Shown piece after piece: positions 1-8,214 of a DNA stretch of 22,513 nucleotides; the first letter of the stretch is position 1; each line of letters opens with the position of its first letter. The notes under the pieces are model-generated. The model was not told where the DNA came from. It saw only the letters and a list, made by a program, of their open reading frames with translations, and did not search any database. Location of the stretch: contig UQTN01000023.1 in the NCBI GenBank assembly GCA_900543945.1, positions 1-22,513 of the forward strand, read 5' to 3'. The DNA comes from an uncultured Collinsella sp. (GTDB lineage Bacteria > Actinomycetota > Coriobacteriia > Coriobacteriales > Coriobacteriaceae). A program made the translations under genes and the position numbers.

Positions 1-537
1 GGCAACGTGCTGTTCGTCGGCACCAAGAAGCAGGCTCAGGAGGCCGTCAAGAACGCTGCTGAGCGCGCTAATATGCCCTACATCAACCAGCGTTGGCTCG
101 GCGGTATGCTGACCAACTTCGTCACCATCCGCTCCCGCATCAACCGCATGGAGGAGCTCGAGGCCATGGTCGAGGACGGCCGCATGGCAGTGCTCCCCAA
201 GAAGGAGCAGGCTGTGCTCGGCAAGGAGCTCACCAAGCTCCAGACCAACCTCGGTGGCGCCCGCGACATGAAGGGTCTGCCCCAGGCTCTCTTCGTCATC
301 GACACTAAGCGCGAGGAGAACGCCATCAAGGAGGCTCAGCGCCTGAACATCCCCGTCGTCGCTCTGATCGACACCAACTCCGATCCCGACGAGGTCGAGT
401 ACGGCATCCCCTGCAACGATGACGCTATCTCCGCTGTCACCCTTATGTGCGAGCTCATGGCTGACGCCTGCCTCGCTGGCTCCGGTAAGGAGCAGGTCTC
501 CGAGGCCGAGATGGCCGCTGAGCCCAAGGCCGAGTAA
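1..537 (+). CDS. rpsB: 30S ribosomal protein S2 (5' end missing)
   Basis: Structural protein of the small ribosomal subunit. The reading frame is open from base 1, and the visible 178 codons cover roughly the last three quarters of S2. It enters at the conserved VLFVGTKKQAQEAV segment and continues through QRWLGGMLTNF and the LFVIDTKREENAIKEA and ALIDTNSDPDEVEYGIP segments, all typical of the family. About 60 N-terminal residues should lie upstream of the window. The tail is acidic and Ala/Glu-rich (EAEMAAEPKAE). tsf follows after 45 nt, the widespread rpsB-tsf pair, so the two are probably co-transcribed. The in-frame GTG at 7 is internal and is not the start. Confidence 0.97.
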   Translation, partial: GNVLFVGTKKQAQEAVKNAAERANMPYINQRWLGGMLTNFVTIRSRINRMEELEAMVEDGRMAVLPKKEQAVLGKELTKLQTNLGGARDMKGLPQALFVIDTKREENAIKEAQRLNIPVVALIDTNSDPDEVEYGIPCNDDAISAVTLMCELMADACLAGSGKEQVSEAEMAAEPKAE

Positions 538-582
538 ATCAGTCTTAGTTAATTCTTTTTCATCTCTTTGAAAGGAACCACA

Positions 583-1452
583 ATGGCCCAGATTACCGCC
601 GCTATGGTCAAGCAGCTCCGCGAGATGACCGACTCCCCGATGATGGAGTGCAAGAAGGCTCTCGTCGAGGCTGACGGCGACATGGACGCCGCTGTCGACG
701 TTCTGCGTAAGAACGGCCTTGCCAAGGCTGCCAAGAAGGCTGGCCGTGAGACCAACGAGGGCGCTGTCGCCGCGTTCGTCTCCGAGGATGGCAAGACCGG
801 CGCTCTGCTCGAGCTCTCCTGCGAGACCGACTTCGTTGGCTCCAACGCCAAGTTCACCGGCTTTGCTTCTAAGGTCGCTGAGGTTGTCGCTACCACCGAG
901 CCTGCTGACGTCGACGCTCTGCTCGAGAAGCCGATGGGCGAGGAGACCGTTTCCTCCGAGCTCACCGAGATGATTCACATCATGGGCGAGAACATGAAGA
1001 TCTCCCGCTTCGCTGCCCGCAAGGCCGAGAACGGCGCGCTCGCTTCTTACATCCACATGGGTGGTAAGATCGGCGTCCTCGTCGAGTTCGCCTTCGAGAA
1101 GGCCGAGACCGCTCAGGCTGAGTCCTTCAAGACCTTCGCTCACGACGTTGCCCTTCAGGTTGCCGCCGTCGCCCCGATCTGCGCTACCCGCGATCAGGTT
1201 CCGGCCGAGACCGTCGAGCACGAGAAGCAGATCTACATGGCCCAGGCTGCCGAGTCCGGCAAGCCCGAGGCTATCCAGGAGAAGATGGCTGTTGGCCGTC
1301 TGGAGAAGTTCTACAAGCAGTCCGTGCTCACCGAGCAGGAGTTCATCAAGGACAGCTCCCTCACCATTAAGAAGTACGCTGAGCAGGTCTCCAAGGAGCT
1401 CGGCGACACCATTACCGTCGTTGCCTTTGACCGTCTGGTCCGTGGCGAGTAA
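583..1452 (+). CDS. tsf: Elongation factor Ts
   Basis: Guanine-nucleotide exchange factor that releases GDP from EF-Tu in the cytoplasm. The product is 289 aa, a usual length. The N-terminal UBA-like domain is clear (VKQLREMTDSPMMECKKAL, then the NGLAKAAKKAGRETNEG segment), followed by the core with ELSCETDFVG, the EF-Tu-contacting region. The ATG at 583 is chosen because GAAAGGA at 570-576 is correctly spaced and because it gives MAQITAAMVKQLREMTD, a normal N-terminus. An in-frame TTG at 568 lies upstream of that ribosome binding site and is rejected. A strong terminator follows the stop, so the rpsB-tsf unit appears to end here. Confidence 0.97.
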   Translation: MAQITAAMVKQLREMTDSPMMECKKALVEADGDMDAAVDVLRKNGLAKAAKKAGRETNEGAVAAFVSEDGKTGALLELSCETDFVGSNAKFTGFASKVAEVVATTEPADVDALLEKPMGEETVSSELTEMIHIMGENMKISRFAARKAENGALASYIHMGGKIGVLVEFAFEKAETAQAESFKTFAHDVALQVAAVAPICATRDQVPAETVEHEKQIYMAQAAESGKPEAIQEKMAVGRLEKFYKQSVLTEQEFIKDSSLTIKKYAEQVSKELGDTITVVAFDRLVRGE

Positions 1453-1475
1453 ATAAGCTCTTGTAGCTGGTAATG

Positions 1476-1510
1476 AGCAGGCTGTGGGTTTTACTCACAG
1501 CCTGCTTTTT
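1476..1510 (+). terminator. Intrinsic terminator after tsf
   Basis: An 11-bp perfect stem (AGCAGGCTGTG at 1476-1486 with CACAGCCTGCT at 1496-1506) has a 9-nt loop and runs into five T residues at 1506-1510. It separates rpsB-tsf from the pyrH unit. Confidence 0.9.
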
Positions 1511-1531
1511 CATGGCTCTTATCAGAGCCTT

Positions 1532-1540
1532 TGATATCAT
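1532..1540 (+). promoter_or_regulatory. Candidate extended -10 promoter for pyrH
   Basis: TGATATCAT gives an extended -10 (TG-n-TATCAT, five of six matches to TATAAT) 30 nt upstream of the pyrH start and just after the tsf terminator. No good -35 is visible at 16-18 nt. A promoter is expected here because the terminator ends the preceding unit; this assignment is by position and pattern only. Confidence 0.45.
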
Positions 1541-1569
1541 ATTGAGAGTCTAATTAAAGGAGGATCGCT

Positions 1570-2292
1570 TTGTCCGACATCCGATATAAACGCGTGCTTC
1601 TTAAGCTTTCCGGCGAAGCACTGATGGGCGACGGCCAATATGGCATTGACCCCAAGGTTACCGACCATCTTGCCAAGCAGGTCAAGGAGCTGCTCGCCGT
1701 TGGCCATGAGGTCGGCGTCGTTGTCGGCGGCGGCAATATTTTCCGCGGCATGGCAGGCGCTGCCGGTGGCATGGAGCGTGCTCAGGCCGACTACATGGGC
1801 ATGCTGGCAACCGTTATGAACGCGCTCGCCCTGCAGGATGCCTTCGAGCATAACGATGTTCCCTGCCGCGTGATGAGCGCTATCCAGATGAACGAGATCT
1901 GCGAGCCCTATATTCGCCGTCGCGCTATCAACCACCTTTCCAAGGGCAACGTCGTTATTTTTGCCGCCGGTTCGGGTAATCCGTACTTTACGACCGACAC
2001 CGCCGCGGCTCTTCGTGCGTGCGAGATCGGCGCCGAGATTCTGATTAAAGCCACCAAGGTTGACGGCATCTACGACAAGGATCCCGTCAAGTGCGCCGAT
2101 GCCGTCCGTTTTGACAAGATTACCTATCACGAGGTTCTCGTTCGCGGCCTGCAGGTTATGGATTCCACGGCTACGGCTCTGTGCCAGGATAACCGTATGC
2201 CTATTTTGGTCCTCAACATCGATGGCGAGGACACCGTCAAGCGCGCGCTCGCGGGTGAGGCCGTCGGCACGCTCGTCTATCAGGAGGATTAA
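1570..2292 (+). CDS. pyrH: Uridylate (UMP) kinase
   Basis: Phosphorylates UMP to UDP with ATP, the committed step toward UTP and CTP; bacterial hexameric UMP kinase of the amino-acid kinase fold. The 240-aa product shows the N-terminal RVLLKLSGEALMG motif, the GGGNIFRG glycine loop near residue 56, the AGSGNPYFTTDTAA segment and the ATKVDGIYDKDP region. The TTG at 1570 is the start: AAAGGAGGA at 1556-1564 is well placed and MSDIRYKRVLLKLSGEA is a normal N-terminus. frr starts 2 nt after the stop, in the common pyrH-frr pair. The UMP made by the pyr operon further along the window is this enzyme's substrate. Confidence 0.97.
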   Translation: MSDIRYKRVLLKLSGEALMGDGQYGIDPKVTDHLAKQVKELLAVGHEVGVVVGGGNIFRGMAGAAGGMERAQADYMGMLATVMNALALQDAFEHNDVPCRVMSAIQMNEICEPYIRRRAINHLSKGNVVIFAAGSGNPYFTTDTAAALRACEIGAEILIKATKVDGIYDKDPVKCADAVRFDKITYHEVLVRGLQVMDSTATALCQDNRMPILVLNIDGEDTVKRALAGEAVGTLVYQED

Positions 2293-2294
2293 GC

Positions 2295-2831
2295 ATGGCA
2301 GAGAACATCACCGCCCATATGGACAAGTCGCTCGAGTCCCTCAAGCATAACTTCTCCAAGGTTCGTACCGGCCGCGCCAATGCCAACATTCTGTCCGACA
2401 TCACCGTCGATTATTACGGTGTTCCCACGCCGGTCACGCAGGTTGCCGCCGTCAAGACCCCCGAGGCCCACATGCTGCTCATCGAGCCGTGGGACAAGGC
2501 GCTCATCAATGCTATCGTCAAGGCCATCGGCGCTTCCGATCTGGGTATTACCCCCAACTCCGATGGCACCGTCGTTCGTCTTCCGTTCCCGGCTCCCACT
2601 GAGGAGCGCCGTCGCGAGCTCGTCAAGGAGTGCCGCGAGTACGCCGAGCAGGCCAAGGTGTCTATCCGTAACATCCGTCGCGACTTTAACAACAAGCTCG
2701 AGCGCGATGAGGAGCTCACCGAGGACGATGTCCGTCGCGAGCAGGCCAAGGTCCAGAAGCACACCGATGAGTATGTCGCCAAGGTCGAGGAGCTTCTGAA
2801 GGAAAAAGAAGCCGAGGTCATGGAGATCTAA
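2295..2831 (+). CDS. frr: Ribosome recycling factor
   Basis: Splits post-termination ribosomes together with EF-G. The 178-aa product is slightly shorter than the usual 185 aa but complete. It opens with MDKSLESLKHNFSKVRTGRAN, the family's first long helix and RTGRA motif, followed by the YYGVPTPVTQVA beta-domain strand and the RRELVKECREYAEQAKVSIRNIRRD helix region. The charged C-terminal helix ends in KEKEAEVMEI. Start ATG 2295 has AGGAGG at 2282-2287, inside the last codons of pyrH, so the two genes are translationally close. Confidence 0.97.
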   Translation: MAENITAHMDKSLESLKHNFSKVRTGRANANILSDITVDYYGVPTPVTQVAAVKTPEAHMLLIEPWDKALINAIVKAIGASDLGITPNSDGTVVRLPFPAPTEERRRELVKECREYAEQAKVSIRNIRRDFNNKLERDEELTEDDVRREQAKVQKHTDEYVAKVEELLKEKEAEVMEI

Positions 2832-2832
2832 G

Positions 2833-3627
2833 GTGCAATACGACGAGCATAAACTGGTCGAGTACTTTGCCGACGCCCCTGCGGGCGTCGGTTTTTCCGA
2901 CCTTGACCTCAATAACATTCCGCACCATATCTCGTGCATCATGGACGGCAACGGTCGTTGGGCCACGTCGCGCGGTCTTGCGCGCACTGAGGGCCACAAG
3001 GCGGGTATCGTCTCCCTTCGCGAGATCATTACCGCCTGCGTGCGCCTGGGCGTCGACGTGCTTTCTGCCTATGCGTTTTCTACCGAAAACTGGAACCGTC
3101 CGCAGCATGAGGTAAACGTCTTGATGCATCTGTTTGCCAAGACGTTTATCGACGAGCTGCCGCTTCTGAAGCGCGAAAATGTGCGCGTTGTCTTTTTGGG
3201 TGACATTTCCGCGCTGCCCAAGAAGACCCGCGACGTTTTTGAACGCGGTCTTGCCGAGTGCGCCGATCACACCGGTATGACGCTGGCGCTTGCCGTCAAC
3301 TACGGCGCGCGTGCCGAGATTACCCGCGCTGTCCGTCAAATCGCACTCGACACTGCCGCCGGTAAGATCGATCCTGCCGCAATTGATGACGACATGGTGG
3401 CTTCCCACCTCTATACCGCCGGCCTTCCCGATCCTGAGCTTGTGATTCGCACTTCTGGTGAGCTGCGCCTTTCGAACTATCTGCTGTGGCAGGTGGCTTA
3501 TTCCGAATTCTACGTCACCGATACCTATTGGCCCGACTTTGATCGTTGGGGCCTTGTCGACGCCATTTTGGCCTATCAGGGCCGTGACCGTAGGTTTGGT
3601 GGACTGAGCAAGACCGAGGAGGCTTAA
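2833..3627 (+). CDS. uppS: Undecaprenyl diphosphate synthase (cis-prenyltransferase)
   Basis: Extends farnesyl diphosphate with isopentenyl diphosphate into the C55 lipid carrier for peptidoglycan and other surface glycans. The family signature is clear: ISCIMDGNGRWA, with catalytic Asp at residue 38, then GHKAG. The C-terminal block contains RTSGELRLSNYLLWQ, YSEFYVTDTYWPDF and the final GRDRRFGG. At 264 aa it has about a dozen extra N-terminal residues before the core. GTG 2833 lies 1 nt after the frr stop, with GGAG at 2822-2825. Its isoprenoid precursors come from the MEP pathway genes dxr and ispG downstream in the same unit. Confidence 0.96.
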   Translation: MQYDEHKLVEYFADAPAGVGFSDLDLNNIPHHISCIMDGNGRWATSRGLARTEGHKAGIVSLREIITACVRLGVDVLSAYAFSTENWNRPQHEVNVLMHLFAKTFIDELPLLKRENVRVVFLGDISALPKKTRDVFERGLAECADHTGMTLALAVNYGARAEITRAVRQIALDTAAGKIDPAAIDDDMVASHLYTAGLPDPELVIRTSGELRLSNYLLWQVAYSEFYVTDTYWPDFDRWGLVDAILAYQGRDRRFGGLSKTEEA

Positions 3628-3629
3628 TC

Positions 3630-4544
3630 GTGTCCGATCGTCCCAAGGCATCTGCTCCCAAGACGCCAGTTTCCGCGGCGCCTGCGCGCAAGGCTGCCGC
3701 TGCGGGAGCACCTGCAGCAAAGAGCGGCACCGGTTCGTGGCTGGCGGGCTTTATTACCCGTGCCGCCGCCGGTATCGTCTACGCCGTTGTCTTTATCCTG
3801 TGCCTGGTTTTGGGTATCGTGCCCACGGCCATCTTTGTTTCTGTCATGAGCGGTCTGTGCTGCTATGAGTTTTTCCGTATGACAAGGCTCGATGGCAAGA
3901 TGGCTAACGAGCGCATGGGTATCGCTGCCGCCGTACTCTTTCCGCTGTCGGCGTTGGGCGATTCGATGTTGCTGAATGCCCTGCTTTTTGCCTTGATGCT
4001 CGCTGTGGGCATTTGGTATGTCTGGTCGCCGCGTACCCGCATCTCTGATGTGGCCGTGACGCTCATGGGTCCCATCTACACTGGCTTTATGCTGTCGGCT
4101 ATCGTGCTGCTGCGCGATGCCGTGCCCGGTTTTGCCGGCGCCCTGCTTTCAGTGGGCGTTTGCGCGTCCCTTTGGGTCTCCGATTCGTTTGCCTACATCG
4201 TGGGCAGCCGTATCGGCAAGCACAAGATGGTTCCCAAGATCTCTCCCAAAAAGAGCTGGGAGGGGTTTGCCGGCGGCATCTTGGGCTCGGTTTTGATTTG
4301 GCTCATCCTGTGGGCGACGCACTTCTACAAGCTCAGCCTGCCCTATGCGCTGCTGTGCGGCGTGGTGGTGTCCATTCTGGGCGTTATCGGCGACCTTATC
4401 GAGTCGCGTATCAAGCGCGGTGTGGGCGTCAAGGATTCCGGCAACCTTATCCCGGGCCACGGCGGCATGCTCGATCGTAGCGATTCGCTTATCTTCGGCT
4501 GCATCACCGCGCAGCTGTTGCTGATGATCGGAGGCGTGCTGTAA
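3630..4544 (+). CDS. cdsA: Phosphatidate cytidylyltransferase (CDP-diacylglycerol synthase)
   Basis: Integral membrane enzyme that makes CDP-diacylglycerol from CTP and phosphatidate, the branch point of phospholipid synthesis. The product is 304 aa. Residues 1-35 form a polar Ala/Pro/Lys-rich cytoplasmic extension, followed by several hydrophobic helices. The C-terminal family signature is present (ESRIKRGVGVKDSGNLIPGH then GGMLDRSDSL), including the metal- and CTP-binding Asp residues. GTG 3630 is 2 nt after the uppS stop with GAGGAGG at 3616-3622. The stop overlaps the dxr ATG by one base. Confidence 0.95.
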   Translation: MSDRPKASAPKTPVSAAPARKAAAAGAPAAKSGTGSWLAGFITRAAAGIVYAVVFILCLVLGIVPTAIFVSVMSGLCCYEFFRMTRLDGKMANERMGIAAAVLFPLSALGDSMLLNALLFALMLAVGIWYVWSPRTRISDVAVTLMGPIYTGFMLSAIVLLRDAVPGFAGALLSVGVCASLWVSDSFAYIVGSRIGKHKMVPKISPKKSWEGFAGGILGSVLIWLILWATHFYKLSLPYALLCGVVVSILGVIGDLIESRIKRGVGVKDSGNLIPGHGGMLDRSDSLIFGCITAQLLLMIGGVL

Positions 4545-5731
4545 TGTCCTTCCAGACGACGTATGGCTCCGATGGACGTCTCCGTGTTGCCATCCTGGGC
4601 TGTACAGGCTCTATCGGCACCCAGGCGCTCGATGTGTGCCGCCAGCATGCCGATCGCCTGCAGGTGACGGCGCTGTCCGTTAACTCCAGTACCTCTGAGC
4701 TCGTTGCCGCTGCCCGTGAGTTCTCGGTTCCGGCGGTTGCCGTAGCCGATGTCGATCATGGCGATGACGCCGTGCTGCAGGAGTTGCCCGAGGGAACGAA
4801 GCTCGGCGTTGGCGCGCAGGCGGTTTGCGAGCTCGCGCATCGCGACGATGTCGACTGCGTACTTGTCGCTATTGTGGGCGCCGCCGGTCTCGAGGCGAGC
4901 CATGCGGCCTTGACCTCGAATAAGCGCCTTGCCCTTGCCAACAAGGAGTCCCTCGTCGTCGGTGGCGACTTGCTTATGCCGTTGGCACAACCGGGCCAGC
5001 TTATTCCGGTCGACTCTGAGCATTCCGCCATCTACCAGTGCTATCTGGGGGAGAACCCGCGCGAGGCCCACTGCATTTGGCTCACCTGCTCGGGCGGTCC
5101 GTTCTTTGGCCGCACGCGCGACGAGCTCGATCGCGTGACGCGTGCCGATGCCCTCGCGCATCCCACGTGGGCCATGGGTGCCAAGATTACCATTGACTCC
5201 GCCACCCTCATGAACAAGGGCCTGGAGCGCATTGAGGCCATGCATCTGTTTAACTGCGACCTCGATTTCATTAACGTGGTCGTGCAGCGTCAGTCCAAGA
5301 TTCACTCTATGGTCGAGTTCGCCGACGGCTCCGTGATGGCGCATCTCGGTGCATCCGACATGCGTATTCCCATCCAGTTCGCGTTCTCGTATCCCGAGCG
5401 TTGGGATACTCCGGCGCCTCGTATCGATTTCCGCGAGCTGGGGCAGCTCACGTTTGATGCTGCCGACATGGATACCTTCCGCTGTCTGGCACTGGCCGAG
5501 CGTGCCGGCAAGACGGGTGGCACCATGCCGTGCGTGCTCAATGCCGCCAACGAGGTCGCCGTCGATGCCTTCCTGCACGATGGCTGCAGCTTTACCGATA
5601 TCGATCGCATTGTGGAATCCTGCATGGACGCCCACGATATGCAGGTGGTCGATTCGTTTGAGCAGCTTCGCGACACCGATGCGTGGGCGCGTGAAAAGGC
5701 TGCGCAGGTGCTCGCCGCAACCCGTTTCTAA
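4544..5731 (+). CDS. dxr: 1-deoxy-D-xylulose 5-phosphate reductoisomerase
   Basis: Converts DXP to 2-C-methyl-erythritol 4-phosphate with NADPH, the first committed MEP-pathway step; target of fosmidomycin. The 395-aa product has the nucleotide-binding loop LGCTGSIGTQALDV (residues 18-31), the LANKESLVVGG segment, and the active-site block PVDSEHSAIYQCL-like, with metal ligands Asp157 and Glu159. Then come LTCSGGPF and ITIDSATLMNKGLE, with Glu228 as the third acidic ligand. ATG 4544 overlaps the cdsA stop (TAATG) and uses GGAGG at 4530-4534. Confidence 0.97.
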   Translation: MSFQTTYGSDGRLRVAILGCTGSIGTQALDVCRQHADRLQVTALSVNSSTSELVAAAREFSVPAVAVADVDHGDDAVLQELPEGTKLGVGAQAVCELAHRDDVDCVLVAIVGAAGLEASHAALTSNKRLALANKESLVVGGDLLMPLAQPGQLIPVDSEHSAIYQCYLGENPREAHCIWLTCSGGPFFGRTRDELDRVTRADALAHPTWAMGAKITIDSATLMNKGLERIEAMHLFNCDLDFINVVVQRQSKIHSMVEFADGSVMAHLGASDMRIPIQFAFSYPERWDTPAPRIDFRELGQLTFDAADMDTFRCLALAERAGKTGGTMPCVLNAANEVAVDAFLHDGCSFTDIDRIVESCMDAHDMQVVDSFEQLRDTDAWAREKAAQVLAATRF

Positions 5732-5756
5732 CCCATAAGGATTGCCTTTTCGTTTT

Positions 5757-7118
5757 ATGGATACTGTTCTGAGCGTTCTCTCATCGGTCTTTTGGGGCCT
5801 GCTGATGCTTTCCGTCCTCGTGTTTTTGCACGAGGGCGGCCACTTTTTGGCGGCGCGTGCCTGCGGTGTCCGTGTGACCGACTTCTTTTTGGGTCTGCCG
5901 TGCCGCTTTGACATCCATTACACGTCGCGTCGCATTGGAACCAAGTTTGGCGTGACCCCGCTGCTGCTGGGTGGCTACGCTGCCATCTGCGGTATGGATC
6001 CGACCGACGTCTCGTGTGCCGATCGCGTGCTCGCGGCCATCTATCGCCACGGCCGGGTGACGGTGGCCGATCTTGCCGTCGAGCTCGAGCTGTCCGAGGA
6101 GGATGTGCTCGAGGCCTGTGCTTTGCTGTTGGGCTGGGGCTCTATCGCTCCCTGGTATGAAGAAGGGGAAAAGCCTTCGCCCAGCTACTATCCCACCAAG
6201 TACCAGACTCTGCCGCGTGACGCGGCGGGTTATACCACCTTTGACGGCCGTCGGTTCGATCGCGGGCATGCGACTGCCGAGGGCGATGTGTGGGAGCTGC
6301 CGTGCGGCGAGGCCGAGTTCCTTGCGCAAGAGCGCTCGCACACCTATTTGGGCCAGGGCTTTGTCAAGCGTGCCTTTATGCTGCTTGCGGGCATTATCGT
6401 CAATATCCTGACGGGTTTTTTGCTCCTTATGAGCATCTATTCCATCGCAGGTGTCACCGTGCCGGTGGATACCAATGTGATTGGCCAGGTTGACGAAGGC
6501 TCGATTGCCGCCTCGGCGGGAATCGAGGGCGGCGACGCGATTCTTTCGGTCGACGGAGTATCGTGCTCTACCTGGATGGACGTTTACGATGCCATCGGCA
6601 AGGCTGCCGGTAAGGACGATATCGCCATTGAGTACGAGCGTGACGGCAAGCAGCATTCGACCACGGTTGCGCTCAAAGAGGACGATCGCCTAGGTGTGTA
6701 TGCATCTACGCAGGTGGTCCGTTTAGACCCCATCACGTCGGCTCGCCTGTCGTTCTCCTATGTTGTGCAGACAGCGGAGGGCGTGATGCGCCTGCTCCAG
6801 CCGCAGCATACGATGGAGATTCTCGATCAGTCCTCTTCGATCGTGGGTATTAGCGTTATGTCCTCACAGGCTGCTGCTGCCGGCCCTGCCACGTTCCTTT
6901 CGTTTGCCGCCCTCATTTCATTCTCGCTTGGCTTTATGAACCTGCTGCCCATCCCGCCACTCGATGGCGGCAAGCTAGTCATCGAGATCATTCAAAAGAT
7001 TGCGGGCCGCGAGCTTCCGCTCAAGGTCCAGACGATTGTGAGCTATGTGGGCATCGCGCTCTTTGCGCTGCTGTTTGTCTATATGCTTCGTTCCGACATC
7101 CTTCGATTTATTCTGTAG
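5757..7118 (+). CDS. rseP: Site-2 family intramembrane zinc metalloprotease with a helix-turn-helix-like insert
   Basis: M50-family protease predicted to cleave membrane proteins within the bilayer, often anti-sigma factors or signal-peptide remnants. Numbered from ATG 5757 the product has 453 aa. The zinc motif HEGGH is at 25-29 in the first hydrophobic segment, a PDZ domain spans about 240-310, and the second metal motif NLLPIPPLDGGK is at 395-406. Between the GGY loop (72-74) and the next helix (AGIIVN, 211-216) lies an unusually long cytoplasmic-side insert. Its residues 88-130 look like a small winged-helix or DprA/ScpB-like helix-turn-helix (VTVADLAVELELSEEDVLEA). The start is uncertain: AAGGA at 5737-5741 is 15 nt before the ATG but directly touches an in-frame TTG at 5742. 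Confidence 0.9.
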   Translation: MDTVLSVLSSVFWGLLMLSVLVFLHEGGHFLAARACGVRVTDFFLGLPCRFDIHYTSRRIGTKFGVTPLLLGGYAAICGMDPTDVSCADRVLAAIYRHGRVTVADLAVELELSEEDVLEACALLLGWGSIAPWYEEGEKPSPSYYPTKYQTLPRDAAGYTTFDGRRFDRGHATAEGDVWELPCGEAEFLAQERSHTYLGQGFVKRAFMLLAGIIVNILTGFLLLMSIYSIAGVTVPVDTNVIGQVDEGSIAASAGIEGGDAILSVDGVSCSTWMDVYDAIGKAAGKDDIAIEYERDGKQHSTTVALKEDDRLGVYASTQVVRLDPITSARLSFSYVVQTAEGVMRLLQPQHTMEILDQSSSIVGISVMSSQAAAAGPATFLSFAALISFSLGFMNLLPIPPLDGGKLVIEIIQKIAGRELPLKVQTIVSYVGIALFALLFVYMLRSDILRFIL

Positions 7119-7131
7119 GGGAGTGTTTGGA

Positions 7132-8214
7132 TTGTCTTTATCCCATCCTTTGCCTCGCGAGCTGACGCGCCCCGTGCATGTGGGCGGCGTGCAGATCGGT
7201 GGCGGCGCGCCGGTGGTGGTCCAATCTATGACCTGCACCGATACCGCTGATGCCCAGGCAACGCTTGCGCAAGTGTGCGCGTTGGCGCAGGCTGGCTGCG
7301 ATATCGTGCGCGTGAGCGTGCCCTCCGAGGCCGCGCTTGAGGGCTTCCGCACCATCTGTGTCGAGTCTCCGGTGCCGATTGTCGCCGATATCCACTTTAA
7401 CCATAAGCTCGCCATTGGTGCCGTTGAGGCCGGTGCCGCCAAGCTGCGCATCAATCCCGGCAATATCGGCGATTGGGCCAAGGTTGACGCGGTGATCGAT
7501 GCTGCGGGTGCCTCGGGCTGTGCGATTCGCATTGGCGTGAACGCGGGCTCGCTTGAGCAAGATATTGCCGAGCGCGACGACCTCACGCAGCCCGAAAAGC
7601 TCGTGATGTCGAGCGAGCGCTTCGTCAAGCACTTTGAGGATCGCGGCTTTACGAACATTGTGCTTTCGGCCAAGGCCCATAGCGTGCAAACGACGCTCGA
7701 TACCTATCGAGCCCTGTCACGTGAGATTCCCCACGTTCCGCTTCACCTGGGCGTGACGGAGGCGGGGACCAAGCTTCAGGGCACCATCAAGAGCTCTGTA
7801 GGCTTGGGTATCTTGCTTTCCGAAGGCATCGGCGACACCATGCGTGTGTCGCTCACGGCCGATCCGGTTGAGGAGCCGCCGGTCGCCTGGGGAATTCTAC
7901 AGTCGCTGGGCCTGCGTCGCCGTGGTCCCGAGATTGTCTCGTGCCCCACGTGCGCCCGCTGCCAGGTTAACCTCATTCCCATCGCCGAGGAGGTCACCGA
8001 GCGGCTTAAGAACTATTCCGCGCCGCTTTCGATTGCCGTCATGGGATGTGCCGTTAATGGCCCCGGCGAGGCTTCTGATGCCGACCTGGGCGTTGCTTGC
8101 GGACGTGGTCAGGCCTTGCTCTTTTCGCATGGCCAGATCATTGGTAAAGTAGCTGAGGACCAAATTGTCGACGCGCTTATGGCAGAGGTCGACAAGCTTA
8201 TTGAGGAGAAATAA
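7132..8214 (+). CDS. ispG: 4-hydroxy-3-methylbut-2-en-1-yl diphosphate synthase (IspG/GcpE)
   Basis: Iron-sulfur enzyme converting methylerythritol cyclodiphosphate to HMBPP, the penultimate MEP step. The 360-aa product has the N-terminal TIM-barrel blocks (VVVQSMTCTDTADAQAT, IVADIHFNHKLA, KLRINPGNIG). The [4Fe-4S] ligands follow: Cys271 and Cys274 in SCPTCARCQ, Cys306 and Glu313 in MGCAVNGPGEASDADLG. The spacing matches the family. TTG 7132 is chosen because GGGGAG at 7118-7123 lies 8 nt upstream; a GTG at 7123 would overlap that site, and in-frame starts inside rseP are rejected. The stop directly abuts the proS ATG. Confidence 0.95.
   Translation: MSLSHPLPRELTRPVHVGGVQIGGGAPVVVQSMTCTDTADAQATLAQVCALAQAGCDIVRVSVPSEAALEGFRTICVESPVPIVADIHFNHKLAIGAVEAGAAKLRINPGNIGDWAKVDAVIDAAGASGCAIRIGVNAGSLEQDIAERDDLTQPEKLVMSSERFVKHFEDRGFTNIVLSAKAHSVQTTLDTYRALSREIPHVPLHLGVTEAGTKLQGTIKSSVGLGILLSEGIGDTMRVSLTADPVEEPPVAWGILQSLGLRRRGPEIVSCPTCARCQVNLIPIAEEVTERLKNYSAPLSIAVMGCAVNGPGEASDADLGVACGRGQALLFSHGQIIGKVAEDQIVDALMAEVDKLIEEK

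Noticed and set aside
5742..5756. TTG at 5742 as the rseP start
   Set aside because: AAGGA touches the TTG with no spacer, which is unusable as a ribosome binding site for it. ATG 5757 was preferred despite a long 15-nt spacer, and some uncertainty remains.
4343..5914. A 523-codon open frame on the minus strand across cdsA, dxr and rseP
   Set aside because: It spans three recognised genes on the other strand, has no family motif and no ribosome binding site; it is a codon-bias shadow.
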